A stretch of DNA of 44,638 nt from assembly GCA_000695325.1 (NCBI GenBank), contig AVPN01000092.1, forward strand, positions 62,297-106,934, in the 5' to 3' direction. Each line of letters opens with the position of its first letter. Positions within the stretch are counted from its first letter, which is position 1. Source of the stretch: Pleurobrachia bachei (Eukaryota; Ctenophora; Tentaculata; Cydippida; Pleurobrachiidae). Shown here in pieces: positions 1 through 10,541 of this stretch. Position numbers and translations under genes: made by a program. Under the pieces are notes generated by a model. The model was not told where the DNA came from and made no database searches. It saw only the letters and a program-made list of their open reading frames with translations.

Positions 1-70
1 CCCCCCCCGACTGGGAGGTGATTGCATGGTAGGTGATAAAAGAGTGACTGAAGGAGCTGTTACAATTTAC

Positions 71-1923
71 CTTGTAGGTTTCACTACAGATGAGTTCGAA
101 TTGTGTTATCAGATTGTCCCTTGATCCATCCCAATCCCATTCGTCTCTGTCCATTTTACACAACTGTAAAACAATGTTTTGGTAAGAGAGTGTTTTAGCA
201 TTGTGTGGCTCACACCTCATTTCGATTTCTAACACACTTTCTTGTCAATAAAATGACGGAATCTGTGATCCATTAAAATGATCATTCCCAATTAATTTTA
301 CACTGATCTGTTTAAATGTAGAGAGATCATGTATAGTACACGCTTGTCCTGCTCAGACTCTCACGTACGGTACACGTACAAACTGATTTTAATTAGTGAC
401 TGTTTCAATTAATTAATTACAGTTTAAGTGATTTAAACACGTACAATCAAAGTAAAACACGGACAAACAAAAACACGTACAATACTCTTGTTCTGATATG
501 TCATGTTGCTCGTCAACTCCATACACCGGTCTGACAGGCATATCCACGGGGGAACTACCGAGAGAATGTGAACCTGTTGAGGGAGTATTGATATATTAGG
601 TCTCGACTTTAGTGAGGGATATATGATGGAGAACAGAGAGATATGTATGTGTGATCAGATAGAAAAATTGAGGGAAAAGGGAGAGAAATGGGACTCGTAT
701 CGATCGATTAGGAATCTTTCTAATCATCGTATGTACAGATAATGTCAGTTTGATTGACAAATGTCCATTTGTCCAATTCAGTACACAATACACATCCCCA
801 TGCCATCTGATCTCTCATAGATCAATAACTGTGATTGATTGGTACACATGTGGGTACTACCCGCGCTGGGTTAACCATCTCCATGATCATCCTGATCAAC
901 TGCTTGGTCGAGATCCTGATAAATACGTCGACAACTAGACCTGGTCAAGAGCTAATTATACATTCACACAGACCGTTTAGGATATGAGCACTTTGCAGTC
1001 ACTCGGATCTTTATTAATCGACGTTCGCTTCTTTTCTTGGTGAGATAATTGCACTTTCTATTTCCGCACTCTCTCAAACGATTACCAACACAGAGTGATT
1101 ACCCCGCCAACACAGCAGATGTGTCTCATCATCATAGTATGATCTAAACCAAACAACAATCGCTTCTGGGTCTGTTCCAGTCAAGGATTTTTAACAGTTT
1201 CGATCAAAAGCATATTTAGATAATTATAAGTTATCAAAACTTAATTTCAAGAGAAAGTAACTGGGTCTGAAATCACAGTTGGATCGTCCCGGCGCCTAAC
1301 TTTCCGATTTTAGCATTCCAAAAGTTTAAATCTGGATGGGTTCCGGAAAGTCTCCTTTGCACGGGTTTAAGAATCTCCAGTAAATATACACACACGCATG
1401 GCATGGTATGCAGCTACACTACCAAGGCTTCCTAACATAAGTTGTACTAGAAGGAAAACCTAACAAGGTGATGACCAGTAAAGTGGCATGAAAGTTGGTC
1501 TGGACCCTTCTTACAACGATATGATATTTCTTCGCTCCATGGGGTAAATTTGATTCCAAGGTTATTTAGTTTTCGAGTAATCGAAACAAGACGTAAGTTC
1601 AACTTAAGACTATACAGATCTGTCACCGCAAAGATGAATTTTATGGGAAATGGCCCGGCTGTAATCACGGTAATGTCTAACATCAATGAGTAAAACAAAG
1701 CTGAGAATAACAACTACAAAATACTACCATCCTCTCCCCTGAGAGGATTTTAAAGTTCTACTTGTTGAGTAAGGGGGAACAAAGTTCTGCTGAAAATTAC
1801 CTGAAAGTCGAGTAGTCCTGCGGTGACCCTCTCCCCAATTGTATACATGACCACCACAAACATCTGGAAGTTCCCAAAAACTCCCAAATAGGAATACAAC
1901 TCCTCAATATCATACACAGCCAT
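71..1923 (-). CDS. SLC22-like MFS transporter, 5' part (partial)
   Basis: Two exons can be read. Exon 1 (1923-1801, 41 codons) starts MAVYDIEELYSYLGVFGNFQ, continues into the first hydrophobic segment and ends at CAG|GTAATT. The pattern of an acidic helix, a conserved G-x-F/Y-Q and then helix 1 is typical of SLC22 organic cation/anion transporter N-termini. A second exon (163-71, after TTTTACAG and before AAG|GTAAAT) reads DEWDWDGSRDNLITQFELIC, matching the family segment W-x-[YW]-D...T-x-x-x-[EQ]-[WF]-[ED]-L-[IV]-C just before helix 2. Both exons are in phase 0. An intervening exon for the rest of helix 1 and the extracellular loop is probably present between 163 and 1800, but I did not find it. 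The gene continues past the left edge. An in-frame upstream Met at 1986 is possible, but 1923 fits family N-termini better. The substrate, presumably an organic ion across the plasma membrane, cannot be told. Confidence 0.7.
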
Positions 1924-2112
1924 GGTTGTAACCAACTGATAATATGGTAGTCGTGGAGACTGTGTGGTTGCTAGGCGCGTCGTCAAGGAAAGAGTTACAG
2001 TAGACTGATGATAGTCTCTGATCAGTGAGACTAGGTAGTCAACAGATGGAGAGAGAGCGACAATACTGTGGATAACAGGTGATGATTAAAATTTGTACTG
2101 GTTAGTACACCG

Positions 2113-2277
2113 CACGTGTCACGTGTCTTCAACCATGTACACGTGACACCTGTGAGAGAGAGGCAATAGGCAAGCGGGAAGGAAGACATGTGGGTGAGAT
2201 TTAATTGATTAAATACACGTGACATAATTGGTTGCTGGTAATCGGTTCTTAGCTTGGTGCAGAAGCAAATACACGTG
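2113..2277. promoter_or_regulatory. cluster of five CACGTG E-boxes upstream of the SLC22-like gene
   Basis: CACGTG occurs at 2113-2118, 2120-2125, 2140-2145, 2216-2221 and 2272-2277, starting 190 bp upstream of the proposed SLC22-like start codon. The second and third are arranged as an inverted repeat (GTGTCACGTGT ... ACACGTGACAC). CACGTG is the core bound by USF, MYC/MAX and MITF/TFEB bHLH-zip factors. That these sites control the neighbouring gene is inference. Confidence 0.45.
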
Positions 2278-3597
2278 CAGGAGGAGGAGGAGTCGTATTG
2301 ACAAGGTATCAGGAGTAATCAGGTGGGAAATGCAGGGGTGCAATAAGGAGCGGTTGGGTCATATGTTGAGAGGAATGATGTTAGAGGGACAACAGATATA
2401 ACAGAAATAAAAGAGGAATCTGCCACAGCTAAATAACATTATTAAGGAAGTCTACTACAGAACAGATATTATATGAGGATGGGATTTCCCTGCTGTTGTG
2501 CAACTAGTAGATTGAGGAGTAGACATTGAGTAATCAGCCGTTGTTATTGTGCATTGTTAATAGAGCTGCAGAAGGGAGGGGACGATAAAGGCACAGCTGC
2601 GAACGTTAATCAAACTGCCGGTTATGTGGTGCATTCCCTCACAAATCAAGTAATATTATTATACCAGCTATTACATGTCCCGTACAGTTGCAGTAGCGCC
2701 ACGTACATGTGATATATAGTCGTGTGGCTATATATAAATATATAATTATACCAATTCTCTGACTAAGGTATGAGAATAAGCTCCATACTATGGAAAGGCC
2801 AATGCTCTGACTAGTATTGAAGCAGGCACATATTTTAGGGTACAGATCATCAAGAGAATTGAAGCATCTTGATTGAGCTAGATAATTATTAGCCAAAATG
2901 CCTTAGTTCAGAGATCGAAAAGGCTTATCCCATGATAGACATAATATCGGACAAAGAAAAATCTCAGAAGTAATATAATAGCTGTGAAAATGATTCAATG
3001 ATCGGATCAAAGAAAAAGGTGAAAATTCGAAGATGAAAAGATCTGAAAATTCACTTCTGATTTCCCGATCGAAAAAAGGGTGATCATGTGAACCGGGATG
3101 CACTGACGTCAATGCACTTTAACCGCACAATCAAAGACTTTCTCGAAATGAATAAGAAGTGATCTCGATGTGGTTAAGGGGGTGAGAGGTGGGATCACAT
3201 TAAATTGAGATTGTGCGGTTTGTGGCCATGCAGTGTGTTTAGATTGACCCCTCCACAATATATGTTCATAGCTTCAAACCTTGAATAGCCACAGCTACAA
3301 AATATATGTAATACAGTACTCGGACCCCCGGATTAACTAAGATCATGCTCGGAAGACAGAATTTTGTCTTCTAAATCTACGGGGTCCCCAGTAATCGGAG
3401 CAAAAGTTTGCTAGACACCGGGAAAGTTTATCCTCCCGGTAAATCGAGGTTCCCGGTAAACCGGTGACTGACTGTATCTAGTTCAATGAATACGACTAGA
3501 AGCTAATCAGGTTTCACAACGATGTTCTTCTCAGCAATTCATGAGAATGCAATGATTTTATATTCACCTAGCTCTCTCTCTTATAGCTCTCTTGGTG
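2278..3597. other. non-coding stretch without recognised gene
   Basis: No open frame here has recognisable protein features or paired splice sites. It contains a degenerate copy of the paired 17-mer element (about 2749-2815) and, near 3380-3470, short recurring CCGGTAAA/CCCGGTAA words. Nothing else is seen. Confidence 0.5.
2749..2815 (+). mobile_element. degenerate copy of the 17-mer-ended hAT-like MITE
   Basis: CCAATTCTCTGACTA at the left and AAAGGCCAATGCTCTGACTA at the right, with a GAGAAT-containing centre, repeat the layout of better-preserved copies at 4121, 8641, 12725 and 15063. No target-site duplication is recognisable. Confidence 0.4.
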
Positions 3598-4757
3598 TGT
3601 TTTGATTTTATGAGAAAAAAGGATTGCATTGTTGAATTATAAACAAGCAAATACTGAGTGAATTAAATTGCACAAGAGCTGAAGATATTTCAGAAGAGTT
3701 ACCCAGTACCGAGCTCTGAGGTAAGCTACATAACCATGTATGATACTTATAGACATGACTACTATATTCAGCTTGAGCTCCAATGGTCGCCAACCAATTA
3801 AGTCGGGCGCCGATCTGAGAATCAAAACGGGGTTAAGTGGCGCCACCACATAGCTTGGTTTGTGCGCTACGTACAGGGGATGGTGCAACGTGTTGATAGC
3901 CAACCAAAGTATTATGTTTGTCACTACCTAGTTGCAGCTTCCGAAGCTAGGTTTGTAACTACCACAGACACGTGCAGACGTGAGACGATGTGCTGCACGA
4001 GGCGACAGAAGCAGTGGAGGAATTAGTGAGAATAAAATAATGATCGATCAAATCGAGAGAGCTCTGTAATTATTGTTAACCTGCACCAACTTGACAGGAT
4101 GTGTCGATGCCGCACAGTGATTGTCAGGCCAATCCTCTGACCCCAGTTCTCACGCACGAGAAACGAGAATGGGTCAGGCCAATGCTCTAATAACACAGTG
4201 AAGAACTACAGATATTTCATATTGTGCATGTGGAGAAGAACAATAATTATTCCCTTTTCCCTCGATGTTCTTTCCTCCAATTTTACCTCCTCCCTCTGTT
4301 CTTTTTACCTCCTCCAGATAGTATATATATACCTGCTGCTCAAATATGATAGTAGTACTGGTATTATACCATCGGGGAGGGAGGTTGGATACTTTCTCAT
4401 ACTGATATCTGACAGATCCTCAGTGAAATAATTCTACCGACTCCTCCCTTCGTATGTTACTCCTTCCTTGACAGAAAAAGATTATTTGTCTTCTCCTGAA
4501 ATTAGTCGTAATGGGTAATTCTTTGCTACTCAACAATTAGTAATTATTAAAGAAAACACACTCGTTATAAGAGCAAAATCTTCCATTTATCCATTTACCA
4601 CGCACTGGATACGGAAACAATTATTCAACTGTCTCTGCGCTCCCGCCGGGACGAACGTCGAACAGTTCAAAACAATTACAGTATTTCAACAAACAAATTA
4701 AGACAGGGCTTCATTATTTTCATCATGATCATTGCCGAATATGCTCGGACTTAGGGG
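3598..4757. repeat. non-coding segmental duplication, left copy
   Basis: About 1.16 kb that recurs at about 4872-5963 in direct orientation. It begins with the shared word GTTTTGATTTTATGAGAAAA and ends near the shared CTTCATTATT...GCCGAAT...GCTCGG. Small indels separate the copies, and this copy alone holds a 73-bp MITE at 4121-4193. No coding exon is evident. The right copy abuts the 3' end of the OST-alpha-like gene, so this copy probably derives from 3'-flanking or UTR sequence. Confidence 0.75.
4121..4193 (+). mobile_element. hAT-like MITE with 8-bp target-site duplication
   Basis: A 73-bp insertion flanked by perfect 8-bp direct repeats CACAGTGA (4113-4120 and 4194-4201). Its two ends carry the near-palindromic motif TCAGGCCAATSCTCTRA, and the centre contains TTCTC...GAGAA. 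The paralogous segment at about 5370-5385 lacks it and passes directly to the shared ACTACAGATATTTCATAT. An 8-bp duplication is characteristic of the hAT superfamily. Confidence 0.7.
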
Positions 4758-4871
4758 TCACTTCTTAAAATCTCCAACAAATAAACAAAGTCCAACAAGA
4801 ATTATTATTGCATTATGTTACATAATGCTGTGTTTCCCTGCCAACCGATCACTGATAAACGATGAGATCTA

Positions 4872-5963
4872 GTGTTTTGATTTTATGAGAAAAAAGGATT
4901 GCATTGTTGAATTATAAACAAGCAAATACTGAGTGAATTAAATTGCACAAGAGCTGAACTATAAAGTCTTCTCAATGGGTCATGGCTCGAGACTCCATTC
5001 GATGTATTTACTAGACTTGACTTGACTACTAAGCTATATTTCATCATAACCACATGATACTAGAAATCACTATATTTCATCAGCTTGAGCTCCAATGGTC
5101 GAGTTCAATATAGTCGCCAACCAATTAAGTCTCACGCCGATCTTAGAACCAAAACGAGGTCTTGGAGACACCGCATATATAGCCAACCAAAGTACTGCGT
5201 TTGTTGCAGCTTCCGAAGTTAGGTGTGCAACTACCACATACACGTGCAGACGAATTGCTGCACGAGGCGACAGAAGAAGCAGAGGAGGAATTAGTGAATA
5301 AAATAATGATCGATCAAACCGAGAGAGCTGTAATTATTGTTAACCGGGAGGACCAACTTGACAGGAGATGTGTTCATGGCACTACAGATATTTCATATAA
5401 TGCAGGAGGTGGAGAAGACAATGATTATTCCCTTTTCCCTCTCTATTCTTTCCTCCAATTTTACCACCTCCTCCAGATAGTATATACCTGCTGCTAAAAT
5501 ATGATAGTAGTACTAGTATTATCAGTAGTACTGACCACTGGTATTATACCATCGGGGAGGAGGTTGGATACTTTCTCATACTGATATCTGACAGATCTTC
5601 AGTGAAATATTCCTACCGACTGATCCTCCCTTCGTATTATACAGCCCATGCTATACCACTTCTTCCTTGACAGAAAAAGATTGTCTGTCTTTTCCTGAAA
5701 TTAGTCGTAATGGGTAATTCTTTTTATACTCAACAAGTAATTATTAAAGAAAACACACTCGTTATAAGAGCAAAATCTTCCACTTATCCATTTACCACAC
5801 ATTTAAGTGAATACGGAAACAATTATTAAACTATCTCTGCCAGCTCCCGGGGACAAACGTCGAACAGTTCAAAACAATTACAATATTTCAACAACAAACT
5901 TCAGACAGGGCTTCATTATTATCATCAATCATCTTTATCTTTGCCGAATGCTCGGGCTTAGAA
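4872..5963. repeat. non-coding segmental duplication, right copy
   Basis: Direct-repeat partner of 3598-4757. It lacks the MITE found there. Its right end runs into the last coding exon of the OST-alpha-like gene on the minus strand (stop at 5994), so it corresponds to the 3' UTR and flank of that gene. It contains a 50-bp block (4959-5008) that is the non-reversed complement of the left copy. Confidence 0.75.
4959..5008. other. 50-bp block, unreversed complement of 3684-3733
   Basis: Each base equals the Watson-Crick complement of the base at the same offset in 3684-3733, all 50 positions, with identical left flanks (CACAAGAGCTGAA). It is not an inversion because the order is not reversed. 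No known biological mechanism makes this; a data-processing origin is likely. Confidence 0.9.
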
Positions 5964-5993
5964 GTAACAATGACCAAACAGTTGTTCTTGATG

Positions 5994-8900
5994 CTATAAA
6001 TTCATGTCACAATGATCTCCCTCTTCCTCCTTCTCTTCACTGTCTTCACTGAGCAGCATGTCACTGCTCTCGTCCCGTTCCACAGACTGCTGTTTTCGAG
6101 GGTTTGATAGGTAGAAAACGGCTGCCAGCGATTGGAGGAGGAGAGCCACCAGGATGGTGATGAAATTACTTCCTACTGCGGATAAAGATCAATTAGTGGT
6201 ACTTAGTAATAATTAGTTGGAACTCAGAACTAGTTGACTGAGGGCTCTGCAGTCATGCTTTGCATCATGGTAGGTGGTAGCCGACAATTTAGATCCGAAC
6301 AAAACTAAGCTATGGGCGTGGAGAAGTTAGGGTGCTAGCTACTTCTTCTTCTTCTTCTTCTTCTACTTACCCAGGGCCTTTTCAGTCGGCGAAAGAACTC
6401 CCTGCTTCACAGACGAGTTGTGTGTCACCACAATTTTAAGTAACCTCTCCAAAAACTTGGATACCCCAATCATTATCTTGAACACGACAAACTTCCTCAC
6501 AACTTTGTGCACCTGAGAGGGGTTTTAGGAAACTCAATTTGAGTTTTTTAGATTCCATCAATGTCAAACTTTGCTCTCTTAGCGATCTGAATTAATCCGG
6601 GATCACCAATAATCAACTTAACCGACGGTGTCGAGCGACTCAACTTACCCTCAGCTTGTTGAATTCTGCTCGACATACCACCATGATGGCCCAAATTGCC
6701 CCCATAAAGGACACCAACACCAGACTGTCAGCCAGATAAACACTCCAGGATTTGTCCTCAAAAGTACAGTCCATGACCTGAAGGACTCGGGAGAACTCTA
6801 CCATACTCTGTACTACCACTACCTGCCCTACCATCACGGATAGTAATTTACCTGTCCTCCTGCAGGAGAGGATGGGATTAGGTACCAGTTATCGAGGAGG
6901 GTGTTGCCATGGTTACAGACCCTTGAATTTAAGGCATGCCACCATAGCAACCCATCAGCTATTCTGAACATCTAGTGACACATCTGTGAACTGTGTATCA
7001 AATATCACCTTGTACTCTGGAGGGTAGGTAGGTATGGTATACAGCAGATAGGTGGTACTCTCAGACTCATCTCCCTCTCACCAGACCACGAGAACCTGAC
7101 ATGTGATAAGCTTGATTGGTTGAAGTGGCTGGTGATTTTTGGAGATGTGATAAGCTTGTTAAGTAAGGGTCGTTACTCTACAATAGATAAGCTGGTTATT
7201 ATCGTAGAGTATCAAGTTCTATACGTTGAAGCGAAGCGCTGACACAGTGTCAGGCGACTCAAATTCTACATCTCATGTGACCTTTTGTTGTATTGCGAAG
7301 CTGCCAATCTGCCATACTCATGTGACCCACCTTCTTTTTGTGGAAGTCACACCCGGCAGTTTGAGCAATTCAACACAAAACTAGGAACCGACCGAAACAA
7401 GTAAACAACCAATCAGAACTCGTTATTTAGGTCATCAACTGGTTATCAGCCAATCAGGGACCAGTATTTCCTGAATCGGTCGGTTCCATGAGAGTTCGTT
7501 ACTTACCCTGCCCCTTCTAAATAGCTGAGGATGAGTTTGTAGAATGCCCAGCAGCAAACTGCTTCGTACCTGCAAGGGGGGGGAATTATCTTCAGGGATT
7601 GATTTTCGTAACATCTTACCCAATACCTTATCCAATACCTCACCCAATACCCGTATAATATGATTATTGATGCTATTGTACTCGAACAAGAAAACTACTA
7701 CAAGTTTTAGAAATAACAGTAAAAAATTCATTCCACTTTGAAAACAACATACAATCCGAGTCTTTTCTCTTTCAGTCCAACTATGTCACAGACCCCGCTA
7801 GGTCAAACAGACATGATATATTCTTTCTCTAGCACATTTCCATCTCTTCGCACACAAACTCATTCAGGACGGCATTGTTGAGAAGTAGAGCCATTTCTGA
7901 GTAGGTGACACATCCTGAGGTATTTGAAGCCTCTGAGCAAGCACTCTGCCACCACCTGAACATCTCCCCAGTCTGCTGCTTCAGCTCAGCCATGGTCCTG
8001 GGCAGAGGGGAAGGAGGGGATTAGATGGCTACTATGGTAACAGAGAGATATGGAGAGGGGGGCGGGGTATTTGTATCTGATAAACAAGGTCAGGGATTGA
8101 AGTTTCCTTCTCTCCTTTAGGAGCGTGTTTACGGTTTGGTTTTCGATCAACTTGGGATCTGAGTTGGGTTTGGCTCACATGGCTCACACCGAATTTTGTT
8201 CGGTAGATCACGGCCAATGCCTCTTGTACTTACTGTTTGCAGGGAGCACATGTAGTCTCCTTGGGGAGGCCGTTCAGAGCGGTCATAAGGCTGGTCTTAT
8301 CACATTGTCCCATTGCGGTGCACACAAGCTGCAGGTGGGGAGGAGAGTTTTAGTTACCTTAAATAGCGACGGTGATTTAGCTATAGTTACCATGGTTACT
8401 GGGTGTTAGCTAATGTTTACGTTGTTGAACATCACAATATGTTGTCGGAGTTACCTGAGGGTTGAGCTTGGCTTCGATGGTGCTAAGGGCAAACTTTCCA
8501 TATTCCATGACCATATCTTTGCACGTCTGCACGTACGTCGCAGGGATGTAGTTACACAGCTGCATGGGTGTAAATGATACTATTAAATTAAAATTGATAG
8601 TGGAACCTTGATGAGGTTTCTAAATCAAAAAAACTCTGTGATCAGGCCAATGCTCTAATAGCGGTTCTCGCGAGAAAAAATACGAGTATAAGATCAGGTC
8701 AATGCTCTGATAGAAGAAACAACTCCCAACAGCATTACGTTGATAAACCTTGGCGATCAATAAATATCGACTAAAAACCACTTACGGAGGAAGTGAGGTT
8801 AAGGACCTTGTCTTCATTCCCAGCGGTGAAAACGTAGCTCTCAATCATGCTGAAGGACCAGGTACATGCCTTACAGCTGATGTATCCACCGACTTTATCC

Positions 8901-10541
8901 TAGTGGTGGCAGTTTGTTGAGGAAGGAGTAAGCAAGGGGGCTCAACAAATGGCAGTGGTTATATGTTAGGGAACGTTTTGGGTGGGGAGAGAAAAATTAC
9001 ACAGACATCGAGAAGAGAGACACAGAGAGAAACGGAGAAAGACAGAGACAGATAGAGAGACAAGTATGACACCTACCTCCTGTTCCTGCCAGAAATTCTG
9101 GGCACAGAACTCCATCGCAGCACACTCGGTTGCAGTTTCCTGATTCTCACACCAGTAGCTGGGACCCTCATGACACCGGCTCTCCCCGAACCCGGCGGAG
9201 GCGACACAGACAAGAGCAGCAAAGGCAACGACAAATTTCATTTTTCAGTTGAGATATAATGATAACGTAAAGAAAGGGAAGCTTTGAGGGGGTTGGTTTA
9301 TAAGCCGGGTGGTCCGATAAGAGTCACAAGGTTTTATCGTAATTTCATTTGTAAACTGAAACTTGGTCACGTGATCAGCAAGCCATGTCCAAATACCACG
9401 TACCATTAGAGTCCACATCACATGAGCCATGTTTATCTTCTTGAAGTACTACTACTACTGAGACTTGAAGTAGCTTCGGAACAAGCAATAAACACATGCC
9501 CTCTCCCACATAGATAACGAGATATTGTTCATAGCTGATATTGGTTTTGATATAATATCTCGTTGTAGTTTATTCAGAAACAACCCATACTTCATGATGT
9601 TACAGTTTCAATGTTATCGGTATGTCTATGACGTGTTAGTGACGCATTTAAATTCACTTTGACGTAATCTATTCACAAGTTATGTACGTGTGTGTTCACA
9701 TTGAACCACGCCTAGTGGTTTGAGGTTCTTCCCTAGCCTCCCCCTCGCTATTGCTAGTAGATTGTAGAAACATTGGTCAACATAATGAATGAAGGCTTGT
9801 GGTATTGCGGTTAGTGCCCCCATCACTTCTATCTCTAGACAGTGCCCCAACACCCCATTGGCCCATCCCTTCACTCTACAGAGAGTAGAGAGTTACTTAC
9901 GTGCTTGCAATGCAGTGCAAGAACTGTGCTCCACGTAGCACCACCATGCCTATGAAGGAGCAAACCACAAACACCTGGCAAGAAAGAATTGTACTTGTAG
10001 GTGTTTACAATTTTACATAACAAACACCTTATAATGTGTGTTCTAACCGCGAGGCGTTAGGGGGACGTTGGTTGAGCAAGTTGTAACGACTGTACTTGTC
10101 TGTGTACTGTAAATACTATACACAGACAACGAGCCGGTTATGTAAAGGAGATTGCATGGCGTGCCCAAAGACTTACTGTATAAACAGAGTTCAGGGTTAT
10201 TGCATGGACACACAGTTCACCATGTTTTATAACATAGAGGAGTAGTGTGAGGGACATCAGTAGGGAGAGGGCCCCAATAACCAACACAATGTAATACTCA
10301 AGGGGACCGTGTCCTGGAAAGGAAGGAAGTTCAACATGACAGAACCGCTGCAGGCCCCTCTAATGCTGGGAATTGGGTTCAGAACACAGTGTAGGTATTT
10401 TGAACCCAATTGGGGCCTGTAGCCCATACTAATTAAAATCAGTACCTAACATTCAAAAGATCACAACTCTCTATTACCTAGGATATCCATGGATGAGGGG
10501 ACTGTAATGATACATGCGTTCAATGGGTCACCTTTCCAGCG
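5994..10541 (-). CDS. SLC51A-like: OST-alpha/SLC51A-like seven-helix protein, copy A (host gene)
   Basis: Exons, minus strand: about 10541-10478 (start uncertain; in-frame Met at 10490), 10313-10177, 9974-9901, 7569-7507, 7095-7009, 6859-6649, 6512-6371, 6175-5994. All junctions are GT/AG and phases agree throughout. From Met 10490 the protein is 302 residues; human OST-alpha has about 340, so an upstream exon probably exists. The order matches that family: ILGHGPLEYY leading into helix 1, VFVVCSFIGMVVL helix 2, YEAVCCWAFYKLIL helix 3, a PPICCIPYLP cysteine/proline loop, helices 4 and 5 in one exon, KFVVFKIMIGVSKF helix 6, FITILVALLLQSLAAVFYL helix 7, then an acidic tail. The family (Pfam Solute_trans_a) moves steroids and bile acids with a beta partner, or has less defined TMEM184-like roles; the substrate is unknown here. 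The intron 9900-7570 contains a whole saposin gene. Confidence 0.75.
7384..7487. mobile_element. GGAACCGAC-ended MITE, copy 1
   Basis: A 104-bp element with terminal inverted repeats GGAACCGACCGAA ... TTCGGTCGGTTCC (approximate), inside an intron of OST-alpha copy A. The matching intron of copy B (about 11560-11610) is collinear on both sides but lacks it, so it inserted after the duplication. A second copy is at 20628-20732. No clear target-site duplication. Confidence 0.75.
7829..9241 (-). CDS. secreted saposin-like protein, copy A, nested in an OST-alpha intron
   Basis: Five exons: 9241-9077, 8899-8786, 8559-8455, 8328-8234, 7997-7829 (stop TAG), giving 215 residues. A signal peptide (MKFVVAFAALVCVASAG) is followed by a SapA-type segment (C-x-E-G-P-S-Y-W-C ... 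A-T-E-C-A-A ... F-C). Next comes a canonical six-cysteine SapB domain over exons 2-4 (ISCKAC, SSLC, VQTC, LVC, GQC) with one N-glycosylation site (NLT). A compact second six-cysteine module follows (CAPC ... SAC ... GC ... VC ... MC) and ends at the stop. Saposin domains bind lipids, activate sphingolipid hydrolases or permeabilise membranes; which applies here is unknown. The gene lies wholly inside an intron of the OST-alpha-like gene on the same strand and has its own TATA box. Confidence 0.85.
8641..8716 (+). mobile_element. hAT-like MITE in saposin intron, copy A
   Basis: Paired motifs ATCAGGCCAATGCTCTAAT and ATCAGGTCAATGCTCTGAT flank a centre with GGTTCTCGCGAGAA. It lies between saposin exons 2 and 3. 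The saposin B paralogue carries it at the matching place, so the insertion predates that duplication. No clean target-site duplication remains. Confidence 0.6.
9297..9302 (-). promoter_or_regulatory. TATA box of nested saposin gene A
   Basis: Minus-strand TATAAA in CTTATAAACCAACC, 56 bp upstream of the ATG at 9241, embedded in a block conserved with the B copy. The position leaves a 5' UTR of about 25-30 nt, which supports independent transcription of the nested gene. Confidence 0.6.

Noticed and set aside
1447-1713. 88-codon minus-strand frame as the next SLC22 exon
   Set aside because: No family motif and no convincing pair of splice sites in the required phase; the missing loop exon remains unlocated.
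4121-4193. tRNA or small structured RNA gene for the paired 17-mer element
   Set aside because: No cloverleaf, A/B boxes or terminator; the 8-bp flanking duplications point to a transposed element.
3598-5963. LTR retrotransposon (two direct repeats)
   Set aside because: No TG...CA ends, primer-binding site, polypurine tract or gag/pol between them; the copies are nearly adjacent.
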